The notes: generated by a model not told the origin, from the sequence alone. 64,000 nt of DNA from Sphingomonas sp. J315 (GCF_024666595.1 NZ_CP088296.1:1984001-2048000), one strand, 5' to 3'. Positions 9,973 to 21,977 are shown, counted from the first letter of the stretch. Program-made: numbers and translations.

Positions 9973-10595
9973 GCCGGCTTGGCTCGCTCCGGGCTGGCCG
10001 CGACAAAGGCGTCGAGCCCGCACGCCGCCGCATCGGCCGCCAGCAGCGTGGGGAAGGCGTCGAGCGGCACGTCGAACCGCCGCGCATTATACATCTGCGG
10101 CACCAGCATCACGTCCGCAATCCCCGGTGCAGTTCCGCCCAGGAACGGTCCGGCCCGCGCCGTCGCCTCCAGCGCGGTAAACCCCTCGACAATCCAGTGA
10201 CGATACCAGTCGGCCTTGCCCCCCTCGTCCGCGCTGAACCGCGCCTCAAGTGCCTTCAGCACGCGCAGATTGTTGAGTGGGTGGATGTCGGCGGCAATCA
10301 GCAGCGCCTGTGCCATCGCATCGGCGCGCGCAAGCGGGTCGACCGGGATCAGCCGCGGCTGCGGATAGGTCGCGTCGAGCCATTCGATAATCGCGAGGCT
10401 TTGAGTCAGGATACGCCCGCCGCCGATATCGAGTGCGGGCACGAACCCCTGCGGGTTGCGTGCCAGATGCGCGTCGCTGCGCTGTGCCCCCTCGACCAGA
10501 TGCACCTCGCGCCGCTCATGCGGCACGTCCTTGAGATTGAGCGCGATTCGCACGCGATACGCGGCGCTGGACCGGAAATAATCGTAGAGGATCAC
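9969..10595 (-). CDS. maiA: Maleylacetoacetate isomerase (zeta-class glutathione transferase)
   Basis: A 208-residue zeta-class GST that would convert maleylacetoacetate to fumarylacetoacetate in tyrosine/homogentisate breakdown. Landmarks are an N-terminal LYDYFRSSAAYRVRIALN, then LNLKDVPHE, NPQGFVPAL, LTQSLAIIEWLD (glutathione-binding thioredoxin fold) and a C-terminal helical domain with GIADVMLVPQMYNARRF. The usual SSCS-type active-site loop reads SSAA here: the serine remains, the cysteine is absent. GTG start at 10595 overlaps the AI-2E transporter stop (GTGA). No other tyrosine-catabolic gene is seen nearby. Confidence 0.85.
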   Translation of the reverse strand: MILYDYFRSSAAYRVRIALNLKDVPHERREVHLVEGAQRSDAHLARNPQGFVPALDIGGGRILTQSLAIIEWLDATYPQPRLIPVDPLARADAMAQALLIAADIHPLNNLRVLKALEARFSADEGGKADWYRHWIVEGFTALEATARAGPFLGGTAPGIADVMLVPQMYNARRFDVPLDAFPTLLAADAAACGLDAFVAASPERAKPA

Positions 10596-11713
10596 GCTGT
10601 GTTGCCTTCTTCCTTGGGGTCGGGCGGCGGGGTGGCGTCGTCTGAGCCGTATCCGGCCGCGACCGCCTGTTCCGACCGCCGTTCCAGCGCGACCTTGATC
10701 ATCGCCACGATCGGATCGGCGAGCGCGAGGCCGAGAAAGCCGAACAACGTGCTCATCAGGATCTGCGATGACACGGTGAGCGCCGGGGGCATGTCCACGG
10801 TCCGCTTCGCGACCAGCGGCAGCAGCACATAGCCGTCGAACGTCTGCACCCCGAAATAGATGGCGATCGCCCACAGCCCTTCGGTCGGCCCTGCGCTGAA
10901 TCCCACCGCGACCATCAATACGCCCGAGATGAACGCGCCGATATTGGGAATGAAGGCGAGCATCCCGGTGATGATGCCGAGCAGCAGCGCCATCGGCACG
11001 CCGACCACTTCGAGCAAGACCCAGGTGATGAAGCCTTCGAACACCATGCCGAGCAGGCGTCCGGCGAGCAGGATGCGCATCGTCCGCGCCATCCGCGCCA
11101 GCGTGATCGCGAACTGGTCGCGCGACGCCATAGGAACCATCCATTGCAACCCGCGCTCATAGATTCGCGGCTCCATCGCCACGAACAGCCCGATGACGAG
11201 GACGAGGAAGAAGCTCCCGATCGCCCCGATCGCGCCGCCGATAAATGAGGTCAGGCGCCCGACCGATCCCAATGCCTGTTGGGCAAGGCCAGTCAGGTCC
11301 GAAGCGGCGGGCATGATGCCAAGCTCGCTCAGCCAGGCGCTGATCCGCAGCGCCTGTGCCTCCAGCGTCGCGCGGAGCTGTTCGGCCTGCGCGGCGATCT
11401 CGACCCCGGTCAAATAGATCACCCCGCCGATGAACGCGACCACCCCGATCACCACAATCGTCAGCGCCAGCCCGCGCGGGATCGGCATCGCGCGACGGAT
11501 GAGCCGCGCGCCCCCGTCCAGCATCGACGCCACGACCAGCCCGGCAAAGATCAGCAGCAGCGGCTGGATCAACAGCACCACCAGCGCTGCTGCGATGGCG
11601 AGTCCGAACCACACCGACGCGCGGCGCAGTTCGGCGCGCATCACCGGATCGCGCATCTCGTTGGGGCCGGGGGCCTGGGTCACGTTCACGGATTCGTCGG
11701 CGGCACTCGCCAT
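10592..11713 (-). CDS. AI-2E family transporter (PerM/YdiK-type membrane permease)
   Basis: A 373-residue membrane protein with two hydrophobic pairs at the N-terminus, a long soluble stretch around residues 100-150 and four to five further segments. The family core GMLAFIPNIGAFISG and the late ALADPIVAMIKV are visible. Members are annotated as autoinducer-2 exporters or permeases of unknown substrate, so the specific cargo is not established. ATG 11713 is preferred to the adjacent TTG 11716. It lies just downstream of lepB and upstream of maiA in a tightly packed leftward run. Confidence 0.8.
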   Translation of the reverse strand: MASAADESVNVTQAPGPNEMRDPVMRAELRRASVWFGLAIAAALVVLLIQPLLLIFAGLVVASMLDGGARLIRRAMPIPRGLALTIVVIGVVAFIGGVIYLTGVEIAAQAEQLRATLEAQALRISAWLSELGIMPAASDLTGLAQQALGSVGRLTSFIGGAIGAIGSFFLVLVIGLFVAMEPRIYERGLQWMVPMASRDQFAITLARMARTMRILLAGRLLGMVFEGFITWVLLEVVGVPMALLLGIITGMLAFIPNIGAFISGVLMVAVGFSAGPTEGLWAIAIYFGVQTFDGYVLLPLVAKRTVDMPPALTVSSQILMSTLFGFLGLALADPIVAMIKVALERRSEQAVAAGYGSDDATPPPDPKEEGNTA

Positions 11714-11717
11714 CAAC

Positions 11718-12572
11718 TCATTCCTCCGGTCGGTCGGGGTGCAGCGAATTTCCCGCGCGTCCCGATCGGAACGATCCTGCCCAACTCAACGGGTTCCAGC
11801 TTGCGCTGCCGTCGAGACTGAAGGTGATAAACTCCGCGCGCCCGCCGATATTCTCGATCGGCACCGCGCCGCCCAGCCCCTGCTGGGCCTGGGTCATGCG
11901 GCTGTCCGCGCTGTTGTCGCGATTGTCGCCCATCAGCCAGACATGGCCGGCCGGGATCCGCAGCGCCGGGAAATTGTCGGCGCGGGTCGGGCCGATGTCG
12001 ATGGTATCGTAGCTTGCGCCATTGGGCAGCGTTTCGCGGACAATCTCGACATTGCACACCGCCGCGCCCGATGCGTCGCGGCCCAGCGCGCCGGGATAAT
12101 GGTCGGGATCGCAGGTCAGATTGCCGTCGACCTTGAGCGCGCGATTGCCCAGCTTCTCGCGCTGCACCGCTCGCCCGTTGAGATAGAGGATGCCGCCATG
12201 CATCTCGATGGTGTCGCCGGGCAGGCCGATCACCCGCTTGATATAGTCCGACCGCGCATCGGTGGGGGTCACAATGACGACGTCGCCGCGCTCGGGCAGG
12301 CTGCCGAACAGCCGTCCCTTCATGAATGGCAGGACATGGAAGGTCGGGGTGACATAGCTGTATCCATAGGGATATTTTGTCACCACCAGCCGGTCGCCGA
12401 CCAGCAAGGTCGGCATCATCGACTCCGACGGGATGTAGAAGGGCTTGGCGATCAGGCTGTGGAATCCCAGCACCGCGATCACCAGCCAGAAGATGCCGCG
12501 CGCCTCGCTCCACCAGTCGGTGCCGCCGCGCCCTTGGTCTCCCTCGCCCGTCAACGCCAGCTCCTCGGCCAT
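11718..12572 (-). CDS. lepB: Signal peptidase I
   Basis: A 284-residue inner-membrane serine protease that removes signal peptides from secreted preproteins. One N-terminal membrane anchor (about residues 27-42) is followed by the box B motif PSESMMPTL with the nucleophile at Ser51, then DYIKRVIGLPGD with the general base Lys112 and the box E motif GDNRDNSADSR near residue 217. The insertion with two Cys (TCDPDHYPG and AAVCNVE) is typical of alphaproteobacterial forms. It is followed downstream by the AI-2E transporter and preceded by acpS, a gene order common in sphingomonads. Confidence 0.95.
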   Translation of the reverse strand: MAEELALTGEGDQGRGGTDWWSEARGIFWLVIAVLGFHSLIAKPFYIPSESMMPTLLVGDRLVVTKYPYGYSYVTPTFHVLPFMKGRLFGSLPERGDVVIVTPTDARSDYIKRVIGLPGDTIEMHGGILYLNGRAVQREKLGNRALKVDGNLTCDPDHYPGALGRDASGAAVCNVEIVRETLPNGASYDTIDIGPTRADNFPALRIPAGHVWLMGDNRDNSADSRMTQAQQGLGGAVPIENIGGRAEFITFSLDGSASWNPLSWAGSFRSGRAGNSLHPDRPEE

Positions 12573-12582
12573 TCCGTCTCTC

Positions 12583-12993
12583 TCACCCGCCCGATACGGG
12601 CAGCGCTTCGATCACCACCAGCGCCTGCGCCCAGGGGTGGTCGTCGGTCAGCGTCAAGTGCACCTTCACGACGTGACCCGGTGGCGTCATCGCGTCAAGC
12701 CGCGCCTTGGCACCGCGGGTCAGGGCCAGTGTCGGCGCGCCGGACGGTGCATTCACCACGCCGATGTCGCGCATGAACACGCCAGACTTGAAACCGGTCC
12801 CGACCGCCTTCGAAAAAGCCTCTTTGGCAGCAAAACGTTTCGCGAGCGTTGCGGCATAGCCCATCGGCCGCCGCGCCGCCTTGCGCAGCTCGAGTTCGGT
12901 AAACACCCGCTTCTCGAACCGCATGCCGAACCGGTCCAGCGAATTCTGGATTCGCTCGATGTTGCACAGGTCAGAGCCGATGCCGATGATCAC
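12583..12993 (-). CDS. acpS: Holo-[acyl-carrier-protein] synthase
   Basis: A 136-residue AcpS-type phosphopantetheinyl transferase, which moves the 4-phosphopantetheine arm from CoA to acyl carrier protein. The metal-binding Asp8 is in IGIGSDL and the catalytic Glu is in [11 protein letters not shown] at about residue 58. GTG start at 12993; a longer frame reaching back to 13056 would read through the palindrome upstream and is not credible. It ends 10 bases before lepB, with which it is probably co-transcribed. Confidence 0.92.
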   Translation of the reverse strand: MIIGIGSDLCNIERIQNSLDRFGMRFEKRVFTELELRKAARRPMGYAATLAKRFAAKEAFSKAVGTGFKSGVFMRDIGVVNAPSGAPTLALTRGAKARLDAMTPPGHVVKVHLTLTDDHPWAQALVVIEALPVSGG

Positions 12994-13025
12994 GGCGCAT
13001 TTGTCCCGATCTGGCGATCGGGAGT

Positions 13026-13112
13026 GCGGCACCAGCCCGCTCCCCCACCCGGCCACCCATTCCAGAATATCCTGCCGATGGGTGGCCGGGTGGGGGAGCG
13101 GGCTGGTGCCGC
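13026..13112. repeat. Perfect 35-bp inverted repeat between pdxJ and acpS
   Basis: The left arm 13026-13060 and right arm 13078-13112 are exact reverse complements over 35 bases, separated by a 17-base loop. The arms are C/G-rich with CCCGCTCCCCCACCCGG at their core. Transcribed from either strand it would form a very stable hairpin, but there is no U-tract next to it, so it is not a canonical intrinsic terminator. A degenerate copy of the same core lies at 51832-51917. Confidence 0.9.
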
Positions 13113-13135
13113 TGCGCCGTCAGGCGCAAAAAGCT

Positions 13136-13864
13136 TCACCGCGCCGCATCCATCAGGTCGCGCATCCGCCTCACGACCGGGGCCAGCCCCTCGAAGATCG
13201 CCTCGCCGATCAGGAAATGCCCGATATTCAACTCCGCCAGCTGCGGGATCGCCGCGATCGGCACGACATTGTCGAACGTCAGGCCATGCCCGGCATGCAC
13301 CTCGATCCCGTTCTTCGCCGCCAGCGCTGCGGCGTCGGCGATGCGGCGCAGTTCGGTGGTCTGCGCCTCGCCCTCCAGCTCGCAATAGCGACCGGTGTGC
13401 AGTTCGACGACCGGCGCGCCCAGCCGGATCGCCGCTTCGATCTGCGCGGGATCGGGTTCGATAAACAGCGACACGCGGATATTCGCGGCCTTCAGCTCGG
13501 ACACCATCGGCGCCAGCAGATTATGCTGCCCCGCCGCGTCCAGACCGCCCTCGGTCGTCCGCTCCTCGCGCCGTTCGGGTACGATGCACGCCGCATGCGG
13601 GCGATGGCGCAGCGCGATGGCGAGCATCTCGTCGGTCGCCGCCATTTCCAGATTGAGCGGGACGGTCAGCTCCGCCGCAAGCCGGGCGATATCATCATCG
13701 GTGATGTGCCGCCGGTCCTCGCGCAGATGTGCCGTGATCCCGTCCGCCCCGGCCTCAGCCGCGAGCAATGCCGCGCGCACCGGATCGGGATAGCCGCTTC
13801 CGCGTGCATTGCGCACCGTGGCGACGTGATCGATGTTCACGCCAAGGCGGAGGTGTTGGGTCAC
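13136..13864 (-). CDS. pdxJ: Pyridoxine 5'-phosphate synthase
   Basis: A 242-residue TIM-barrel enzyme that condenses 1-deoxyxylulose 5-phosphate with 3-amino-2-oxopropyl phosphate to form pyridoxine 5-phosphate in the DXP-dependent vitamin B6 route. Landmarks: [16 protein letters not shown] at the N-terminus, [39 protein letters not shown] and the phosphate loop [15 protein letters not shown] start at 13864 overlaps the pyrE stop by 4 bases. Confidence 0.95.
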   Translation of the reverse strand: MTQHLRLGVNIDHVATVRNARGSGYPDPVRAALLAAEAGADGITAHLREDRRHITDDDIARLAAELTVPLNLEMAATDEMLAIALRHRPHAACIVPERREERTTEGGLDAAGQHNLLAPMVSELKAANIRVSLFIEPDPAQIEAAIRLGAPVVELHTGRYCELEGEAQTTELRRIADAAALAAKNGIEVHAGHGLTFDNVVPIAAIPQLAELNIGHFLIGEAIFEGLAPVVRRMRDLMDAAR

Positions 13865-14445
13865 GCCGCCGCCCGGCTGCCGGGCTTGATCGCCGGGATT
13901 GCCGCCAGCTCGGGCGGAACCGCGTCGGCATCATAACTCGGCACATCGAGCCGGATCAGCGGGAAGAAGGGGACGCCAAGGTCGGCGGTGCCGTTCGACC
14001 GGTCGACCAGCGACGCCGCCGCGATCACCTCGCCGCCCGCTTCGGCAATCGCCTTCATCGCCTCACGCGACGAAAGCCCGGTGGTGACGACATCCTCCAT
14101 CATCAGCACCTGCTGCCCCGGCTCCAGCCGGAAACCGCGTCGCAGCTCAAAGGTACCGGTGGGTCGCTCGACGAACATTGCGTCGACATTGAGTGCGCGC
14201 GCGACTTCCTGCCCCGCAATGACCCCACCCATCGCCGGGGAGACGACTGCAGTAATCCGGTCGCGCAGCTCTGCGGGAATTTTTGCCGCCACCGCCTGTG
14301 CCAGCCGCGCCGCGCGCGCCGGGTTCATTAACACGCGCGCGCATTGCAGGTAACGCGGGCTGCGCAGTCCCGACGACAGGATGAAATGCCCCTCCAGCAG
14401 CGCCTCTGCCGCCCGGAATTCGCCCAGCACCTCGTCGTCGGTCAC
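13861..14445 (-). CDS. pyrE: Orotate phosphoribosyltransferase
   Basis: A 194-residue enzyme of de novo pyrimidine synthesis that joins orotate to PRPP. The PRPP-binding motif [11 protein letters not shown] is clear at about residue 115, and the N-terminal [16 protein letters not shown] and [15 protein letters not shown] segments fit the family. A longer reading to 14517 exists, but GTG 14445 ([10 protein letters not shown]) gives the normal length. It is coupled to pdxJ by a GTGA overlap and is divergent from the cytochrome oxidase operon. Confidence 0.95.
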   Translation of the reverse strand: MTDDEVLGEFRAAEALLEGHFILSSGLRSPRYLQCARVLMNPARAARLAQAVAAKIPAELRDRITAVVSPAMGGVIAGQEVARALNVDAMFVERPTGTFELRRGFRLEPGQQVLMMEDVVTTGLSSREAMKAIAEAGGEVIAAASLVDRSNGTADLGVPFFPLIRLDVPSYDADAVPPELAAIPAIKPGSRAAA

Positions 14446-14651
14446 GCGTCCATCCCCGCCTGATTGTTTCGCCCCGCATCTAGGGTTCGGGCGGGTTCCC
14501 CGCAACACCGCGACCAAAAAGAGGATTCGACAAGCTTGAGGCGCGCGCGCGAGGTGCTATAGGCCAGCCTCGACGGGCGGATTGCGTCCGCGCGACCGGC
14601 AGAGCCGGCGCCCCCGCACAGGGGCAAGAAGGACAGGGGTTGATTGAGACG

Positions 14652-17485
<2,834 letters not shown>

Positions 17486-17510
17486 GCTGTCGAACGGCTG
17501 AACTACGAAA

Positions 17511-17542
17511 CGCCCCGGGAGGAAACTTCCGGGGCGTTTTTT
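17511..17542 (+). terminator. Rho-independent terminator after ctaD
   Basis: The stem CGCCCCGG pairs with CCGGGGCG across a 10-base loop and is followed at once by six T residues. It lies 25 bases past the ctaD stop and separates coxB-ctaD from the unrelated orphan gene that follows. Confidence 0.85.
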
Positions 17543-17602
17543 GTGATGGATTTGCCCCGAGAGCCGATTAACTACGGCTGTTCAAGATTGGGGGCTTCGA
17601 CA

Positions 17603-18304
17603 ATGCAGGATGTCGAGTTAGATCTAATCCGTTCAATGCTGCGTCGAGCTGAAACTCTGCATAAGGAATTGGGTCGAACATACGGCCGTGATCTCCACAA
17701 TAAGACCATCAGTCATGACGCGCTGAATCTCACTCATGAGATAATCGAAAAATGCTCCAATGCTCTCGACCAGGCGATGGCGCTGCTTTGGCAGCGGAAT
17801 ATAAAGCCACATCTGTCGAAAGTTCCAACGAGAGGGGGTTATTTTCCGGCGGCGAAAGATGAGAACGGGTATCGCTCGACTATGGGCCAGTGGGGCGTAG
17901 CCAACTTGGCTGCTCTAAATCCGACAATCGACGCGAAGTTGCGGCAGCTCCAGCCGTTTGCTCGATCCGAGAACAGCATTTATGCACGCATCAAAGAGAT
18001 CGCAGCAACAAAGCACACCGGTCTCCAGCCTCAACGAAGGTATGAACAACAAAGTCGCGTGAATGTCATTTCGGGCGCAGGTCAGGTGTCGTGGGGGCCG
18101 GGAGTGACGTTCGGCCACGGGGTGTCTGTGCTGGGAGTGCCGATCGATCCGCGAACTCAGATGCCTGCACATACGCAGGGCATTGACGTGACGATCGAGC
18201 ATTGGGTCAGTTTCCATTTCGAGAAAGGTGGCGAGGATGCCCTTGGCTTCTGCCAAGCTGCAATCGTTGCAGCTCGCCGAGCGATAGGTGTAATGTTCGA
18301 TTAG
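17603..18304 (+). CDS. Orphan protein of unknown function inside the oxidase cluster
   Basis: A 233-residue protein I do not recognise. The first half is predicted helical and charged ([21 protein letters not shown], then [15 protein letters not shown]). The second half has a Gly/Val-rich stretch ([16 protein letters not shown]) suggesting beta structure, and the end is [15 protein letters not shown]. There is no signal peptide or membrane segment. Base composition is visibly lower in GC than the neighbouring oxidase genes and codon use is less biased, suggesting acquisition by transfer. I start at ATG 17603, after a G-rich tract; an upstream start at 17543 would run into the terminator. It is flanked by the ctaD terminator and ctaB. 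Confidence 0.6.
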   Translation: MQDVELDLIRSMLRRAETLHKELGRTYGRDLHNKTISHDALNLTHEIIEKCSNALDQAMALLWQRNIKPHLSKVPTRGGYFPAAKDENGYRSTMGQWGVANLAALNPTIDAKLRQLQPFARSENSIYARIKEIAATKHTGLQPQRRYEQQSRVNVISGAGQVSWGPGVTFGHGVSVLGVPIDPRTQMPAHTQGIDVTIEHWVSFHFEKGGEDALGFCQAAIVAARRAIGVMFD

Positions 18305-18368
18305 GCGCTGCCACCCTCGCCACCACACCCTTCCCCCGCGCCCCAACCGCGCCTATAGCGCCCCACAA

Positions 18369-19272
18369 ATGTCCGTTGCCAACCACGCCCTGACCATCCC
18401 CGCCGACTGGCGCGATTTCCTTGCGTTGACCAAGCCGCGCGTGATGAGTCTCGTCGTGTTCACCGGCCTGTGCGGCATGATCGCGGCCCCGGTGCCGATC
18501 CACCCGGTGATCGGCTTCACCGCGATCCTGTGCATCGCATTGGGCGCGGGCGCGGCGGGGGCGCTCAACCAGTGGTATGAGGCGGATCTCGACGCCAAGA
18601 TGAAGCGGACGCAGAGCCGTCCGCTGCCCGCCGGGCGGATGGATCGCCAGTCGGCGCTCCATTTCGGCGTCGGCGTCGCCGCGCTCTCGGTCATCCTGAT
18701 GGGCCTCGCGGTCAATTATGTCGCGGCCGGCATCCTGCTGCTGTCGATCCTGTTCTACGTGCTGGTCTATACCGTCTGGCTCAAGCGGCGGACGCCGCAG
18801 AATATCGTGATCGGCGGCGCGGCGGGGGCGTTTCCGCCGCTGATCGGCTGGGCGGCGGCGACCGGCGATGTCGCGTTGCTCCCGGTGCTGCTGTTCGGCC
18901 TCGTCTTCCTGTGGACCCCGCCGCATTTCTGGGCACTGGCCCTGTTCGTGAAGACCGACTACGCCAATGCCGGCGTCCCGATGCTGCCCGTGGTGGCGGG
19001 GGGAAAAGGCGACGCGGGTCCAGATCGGCCTCTACACGATTCCCATGGCGGTCGCGGCGGTCGCGCCCTGGCCGCTCGGCCTGACCGGGAGCCTCTATGG
19101 CGTGGTCTCGATCGCCACGACCGCGCTGTTCGGCCTGCTCGCGCTCCATGTCGCGACGCGCATGGCTAGCGACGACGACACGATGAAGCCCGAAAAGCGT
19201 CTGTTCGCCTATTCGATCTCCTACCTGTTCATATTGTTCGGCGCGGTTGCCGCCGATAGGATGATGGCATGA
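18369..19272 (+). CDS. ctaB: Protoheme IX farnesyltransferase (heme O synthase), one frame break
   Basis: A membrane prenyltransferase of about 300 residues that adds farnesyl to heme b to give heme o, the precursor of heme a for this oxidase. The prenyl-diphosphate/Mg site is [21 protein letters not shown] near residue 67, and a second conserved region, [11 protein letters not shown], lies near residue 183. The frame breaks at 19002-19007, a six-G run where five are required; past it the sequence continues as [14 protein letters not shown] to the stop at 19272. The gene is needed for the operon to work, so a sequence error is likely. Its stop overlaps the next start (ATGA). Confidence 0.9.
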
Positions 19273-19415
19273 CCCCCGACGACCAAGAGCTGATCCGCGC
19301 CCGCCAGAAGTCGCGCGCCCGCGTGCTCGCCATTCTGTTGTTCGCGTTCGTGGTCCTCGTCTTCGCGATCAGCATCGTGAAGATTCAGGCCGGCATGCCG
19401 CTGAGGGCGACATGA
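19269..19415 (+). CDS. Small single-pass membrane protein (CoxF-like position)
   Basis: A 48-residue protein with a charged N-terminus ([16 protein letters not shown]), one transmembrane helix (about residues 19-37) and a short tail. Its ATG overlaps the ctaB stop and its TGA overlaps the ctaG start, so it is translationally coupled on both sides. Small proteins at this position between ctaB and ctaG occur in other alphaproteobacterial oxidase operons and are named CoxF or left hypothetical. I assign it by position and topology only; the overlaps strongly support that it is a real gene. Confidence 0.7.
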   Translation: MTPDDQELIRARQKSRARVLAILLFAFVVLVFAISIVKIQAGMPLRAT

Positions 19416-19963
19416 TCGTCGCGCTGCCACAGGATCGGAAACTGCGCACCGCGATGTTCGCGGTGCTGGGCGTGCTGGCGATGACCGGCCTCGCCTTTGC
19501 CAGCGTGCCGCTCTACCGCCTCTTCTGTCAGGTCACCGGCTTTGGCGGCACCACGATGCGCGCCGACGCGGCTCCAGGCGCGGTGGACGGCAAGATCACC
19601 GTCGCGTTCGATTCCAATGTCAGCCCCGCGCTGAGCTGGAAGTTCAAGCCCGAGCTGGCGTCCGACACCATCTCGATCGGCGCGCGCGACATGGCCTTCT
19701 ACACCGCGACCAACAGCGGCACCGTGCCGATCACCGGCACCGCGACCTACAACGTCACGCCCGAGGCGGCGGGCAAATATTTCAGCAAGATCCAGTGTTT
19801 CTGCTTCACCGAGCAGACGCTTCAGCCGGGCGAGACGGTGCGGATGCCGGTGATCTATTTCGTCGATCCGAAGATCATGACCGATCCGGATACGAAGGAC
19901 ATTGAGAAGATCACCCTCTCCTACACATTTTACCCAGTGGATTCCGCCAAGCCCAAGGGCTAG
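19412..19963 (+). CDS. ctaG: Cytochrome c oxidase assembly protein CtaG/Cox11
   Basis: A 183-residue copper chaperone that delivers copper to the CuB site of subunit I. One N-terminal membrane helix (about residues 13-30) is followed by VPLYRLFCQVTGFGGT and a periplasmic immunoglobulin-like domain. The copper-binding CFCF motif is in KIQCFCFTEQ near residue 130. The late YFVDPKIMTDP segment is also a family hallmark. Coupled to the preceding small gene by ATGA. Confidence 0.95.
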   Translation: MIVALPQDRKLRTAMFAVLGVLAMTGLAFASVPLYRLFCQVTGFGGTTMRADAAPGAVDGKITVAFDSNVSPALSWKFKPELASDTISIGARDMAFYTATNSGTVPITGTATYNVTPEAAGKYFSKIQCFCFTEQTLQPGETVRMPVIYFVDPKIMTDPDTKDIEKITLSYTFYPVDSAKPKG

Positions 19964-20004
19964 GGAAGCCGACGAATAACGCCAGAAACGAACAGGGACG
20001 GACG

Positions 20005-20910
20005 ATGGCAGGCGCCAAGAACCACGATTTCCACATTCTCCCGCCCAGCCCGTGGCCGCTGCTGACGTCGCTCGCCGCTTTGTGGCTGGCGGTCGGCGGC
20101 CTCATGTACATGAAGGAAGCCGCGCATGGCGGCTGGGTGCTGCTCTCGGGCTTCGCCGCCGTCCTGTTCTGCATGATGTCGTGGTGGGTCGAAGTGGTGC
20201 GTGAGGCAAAGGCCGGCGACCACACCCCGGTGGTCCAGCTCCACCTGCGCTACGGCATGATCCTGTTCATCGCGTCGGAAGTGATGTTCTTCGTCGGCTG
20301 GTTCTGGGCATGGTTCGACTATGCGCTGTTCCCGGTGGCGATGACCGTCAGCGATCATGGCAGCGTCGTCGATCTGGCGGCGGACGCGGTCGCGGTGTTC
20401 CCGGCCAAGGGGCTGGAAGTGCTCCCGGCGTTCGAGTTGCCGCTGCTCAACACCTTCATCCTGCTGCTGTCGGGCACCACGGTGACCTGGGCGCATCACG
20501 GCCTGATCCACAATCAGCGCGGCGGTGAACTGAAGGGCCTTTGGGGCGCGATCGGCGTTGGCGAGAATGATGTCGTCAAGAAGGGGCTGTGGCTGACGAT
20601 CATCCTCGGGCTGATCTTCTCGGGCATCCAGGCGTATGAATATGCCCATGCGCCGTTCGTGTTCGGCAAGACCAACTATTCGTCGGCCTTCTACATGGCG
20701 ACCGGCTTCCATGGCTTCCACGTGATCGTCGGCACCATCTTCCTGATGGTCTGCCTGCTGCGTGCCTATCAGGGCGATTTCACCCCGCGCCAGCATTTCG
20801 GCTTCGAAGCCGCTGCCTGGTACTGGCATTTCGTCGACGTGGTGTGGCTGTTCCTGTTCGTCGCCGTCTATGTCTGGGGCAGCGCGGGTGCGCCGGTCCA
20901 TGGCGCCTGA
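20005..20910 (+). CDS. ctaE: Cytochrome c oxidase subunit III
   Basis: A 301-residue polytopic subunit with seven predicted membrane helices that stabilises the oxidase core. Signature segments are HDFHILPPSPWP at the N-terminus, RYGMILFIASEVMFFVGWFWAWF, LNTFILLLSGTTVTWAHH, FYMATGFHGFHVIVG and AAAWYWHFVDVVWLFLF at the end. It begins 41 bases after ctaG and is part of the same run. Confidence 0.96.
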   Translation: MAGAKNHDFHILPPSPWPLLTSLAALWLAVGGLMYMKEAAHGGWVLLSGFAAVLFCMMSWWVEVVREAKAGDHTPVVQLHLRYGMILFIASEVMFFVGWFWAWFDYALFPVAMTVSDHGSVVDLAADAVAVFPAKGLEVLPAFELPLLNTFILLLSGTTVTWAHHGLIHNQRGGELKGLWGAIGVGENDVVKKGLWLTIILGLIFSGIQAYEYAHAPFVFGKTNYSSAFYMATGFHGFHVIVGTIFLMVCLLRAYQGDFTPRQHFGFEAAAWYWHFVDVVWLFLFVAVYVWGSAGAPVHGA

Positions 20911-20919
20911 CGTGAGGCG

Positions 20920-21294
20920 ATGAGCGAGGCACCGCCTCCCATCATCGAGTCGGCAGTGAAGGGGGCGTGTCCGCGGTGCGGCGCGCCCTCGCTGTTTTCC
21001 GGCTGGGTGAAGTTCGCCGATCGCTGCCCGAGCTGCGGCCTCGATTACGGCGCGTTCAATGTCGGCGATGGTCCGGCGGCGTTCCTGACGCTGATCGTCG
21101 GCGCGATCATCGTGATCCTGTCGGTCTGGCTGGAGCTGTCCGCGTCACCGCCGGTCTGGCTACACCTGCTGATCTGGCCGCCGCTGACATTGTTGCTGGT
21201 GGTGTTCAGCCTGCGCTGGGCGAAGGGCGCGCTGCTCGCGCTCGAATATCGCAACGCCGCGCGTGAGGGGCGGCTCAAGGACCCCGAGGCATGA
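20920..21294 (+). CDS. DUF983 zinc-ribbon membrane protein
   Basis: A 124-residue protein with two CXXC pairs at the N-terminus (CPRCG, then CPSCG), forming a probable zinc ribbon, followed by two membrane helices. DUF983 proteins are regularly encoded between oxidase subunit III and SURF1 in alphaproteobacteria and are presumed oxidase assembly factors; their exact role is not established. The stop overlaps the SURF1 start by 4 bases. Confidence 0.85.
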   Translation: MSEAPPPIIESAVKGACPRCGAPSLFSGWVKFADRCPSCGLDYGAFNVGDGPAAFLTLIVGAIIVILSVWLELSASPPVWLHLLIWPPLTLLLVVFSLRWAKGALLALEYRNAAREGRLKDPEA

Positions 21295-21935
21295 AGTTCC
21301 TGCTCGTTCCCACTATGCTGGTCGGCCTCGCCGTCGCGGCGATGATCGGGCTGGGTATCTGGCAGCTCGACCGACGCGGGGAGAAGGAGGCGCTGATCGC
21401 CCGCCTCGCCGCCAATCACAACGCACCGCAAATGGCCTTTCCCAGCCCGCCGGTCGGCGACGAATATCTGTTCCGCCGCGCCGGGTTCATGTGTCTGGAA
21501 GTCGTAGCCTGGACCGAACAGGCGGGGCGCGACGCCAAGGGCGGCAAGGGCTGGCGCCATCTTGCCGAATGCCGCACCGGGGCAGAGGGGATGACGGTCC
21601 GGGTCGATATGGGCGTCACCACCGCCCCCGGCACCACCCCGGCGTGGAAGGGCGGCGCGGTCACCGGCACGATCACCCACGCGCCCGATTCGACGCCGTT
21701 GCTCGCCTCGCTGTTCGGCACGCGCCCGCCGCGCAACCTGATGCTCGTCGCCGATGCGCCTGCTGCGGGCCTGTCGGCGAGCGCCTCGCCCGACCCGTCG
21801 AGCGTGCCGAACAACCACCTCGCCTATGCAGTACAATGGTTCCTGTTCGCGGGGATCGCTGTGGTGATCTACCTGTTGGCACTTCGTCACCGCGCCCGGC
21901 GCGCCACGCCTCCACCCGCGCCACCGAAAAGCTAG
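21291..21935 (+). CDS. SURF1 family oxidase assembly protein
   Basis: A 214-residue protein with one membrane helix at each end and a periplasmic/intermembrane domain between. The N-terminal LGIWQLDRRGEKEALI and the C-terminal NNHLAYAVQWFLFAGIAVVIYLLA are diagnostic of SURF1, which helps insert heme a into subunit I. The central region is shorter and more divergent than in mitochondrial SURF1. It is the last oxidase-related gene of the operon and is followed 42 bases later by thrC. Confidence 0.9.
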   Translation: MKFLLVPTMLVGLAVAAMIGLGIWQLDRRGEKEALIARLAANHNAPQMAFPSPPVGDEYLFRRAGFMCLEVVAWTEQAGRDAKGGKGWRHLAECRTGAEGMTVRVDMGVTTAPGTTPAWKGGAVTGTITHAPDSTPLLASLFGTRPPRNLMLVADAPAAGLSASASPDPSSVPNNHLAYAVQWFLFAGIAVVIYLLALRHRARRATPPPAPPKS

Positions 21936-21977
21936 ACTTTCTTGCCGCACTGCGCTGCGGAAGCTAGTCCCGCGCCC

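Noticed and set aside
13026..13112. The 35-bp inverted repeat as an intrinsic terminator
   Set aside because: No T-run follows on either side, and stem length and symmetry fit a dispersed palindromic element better.
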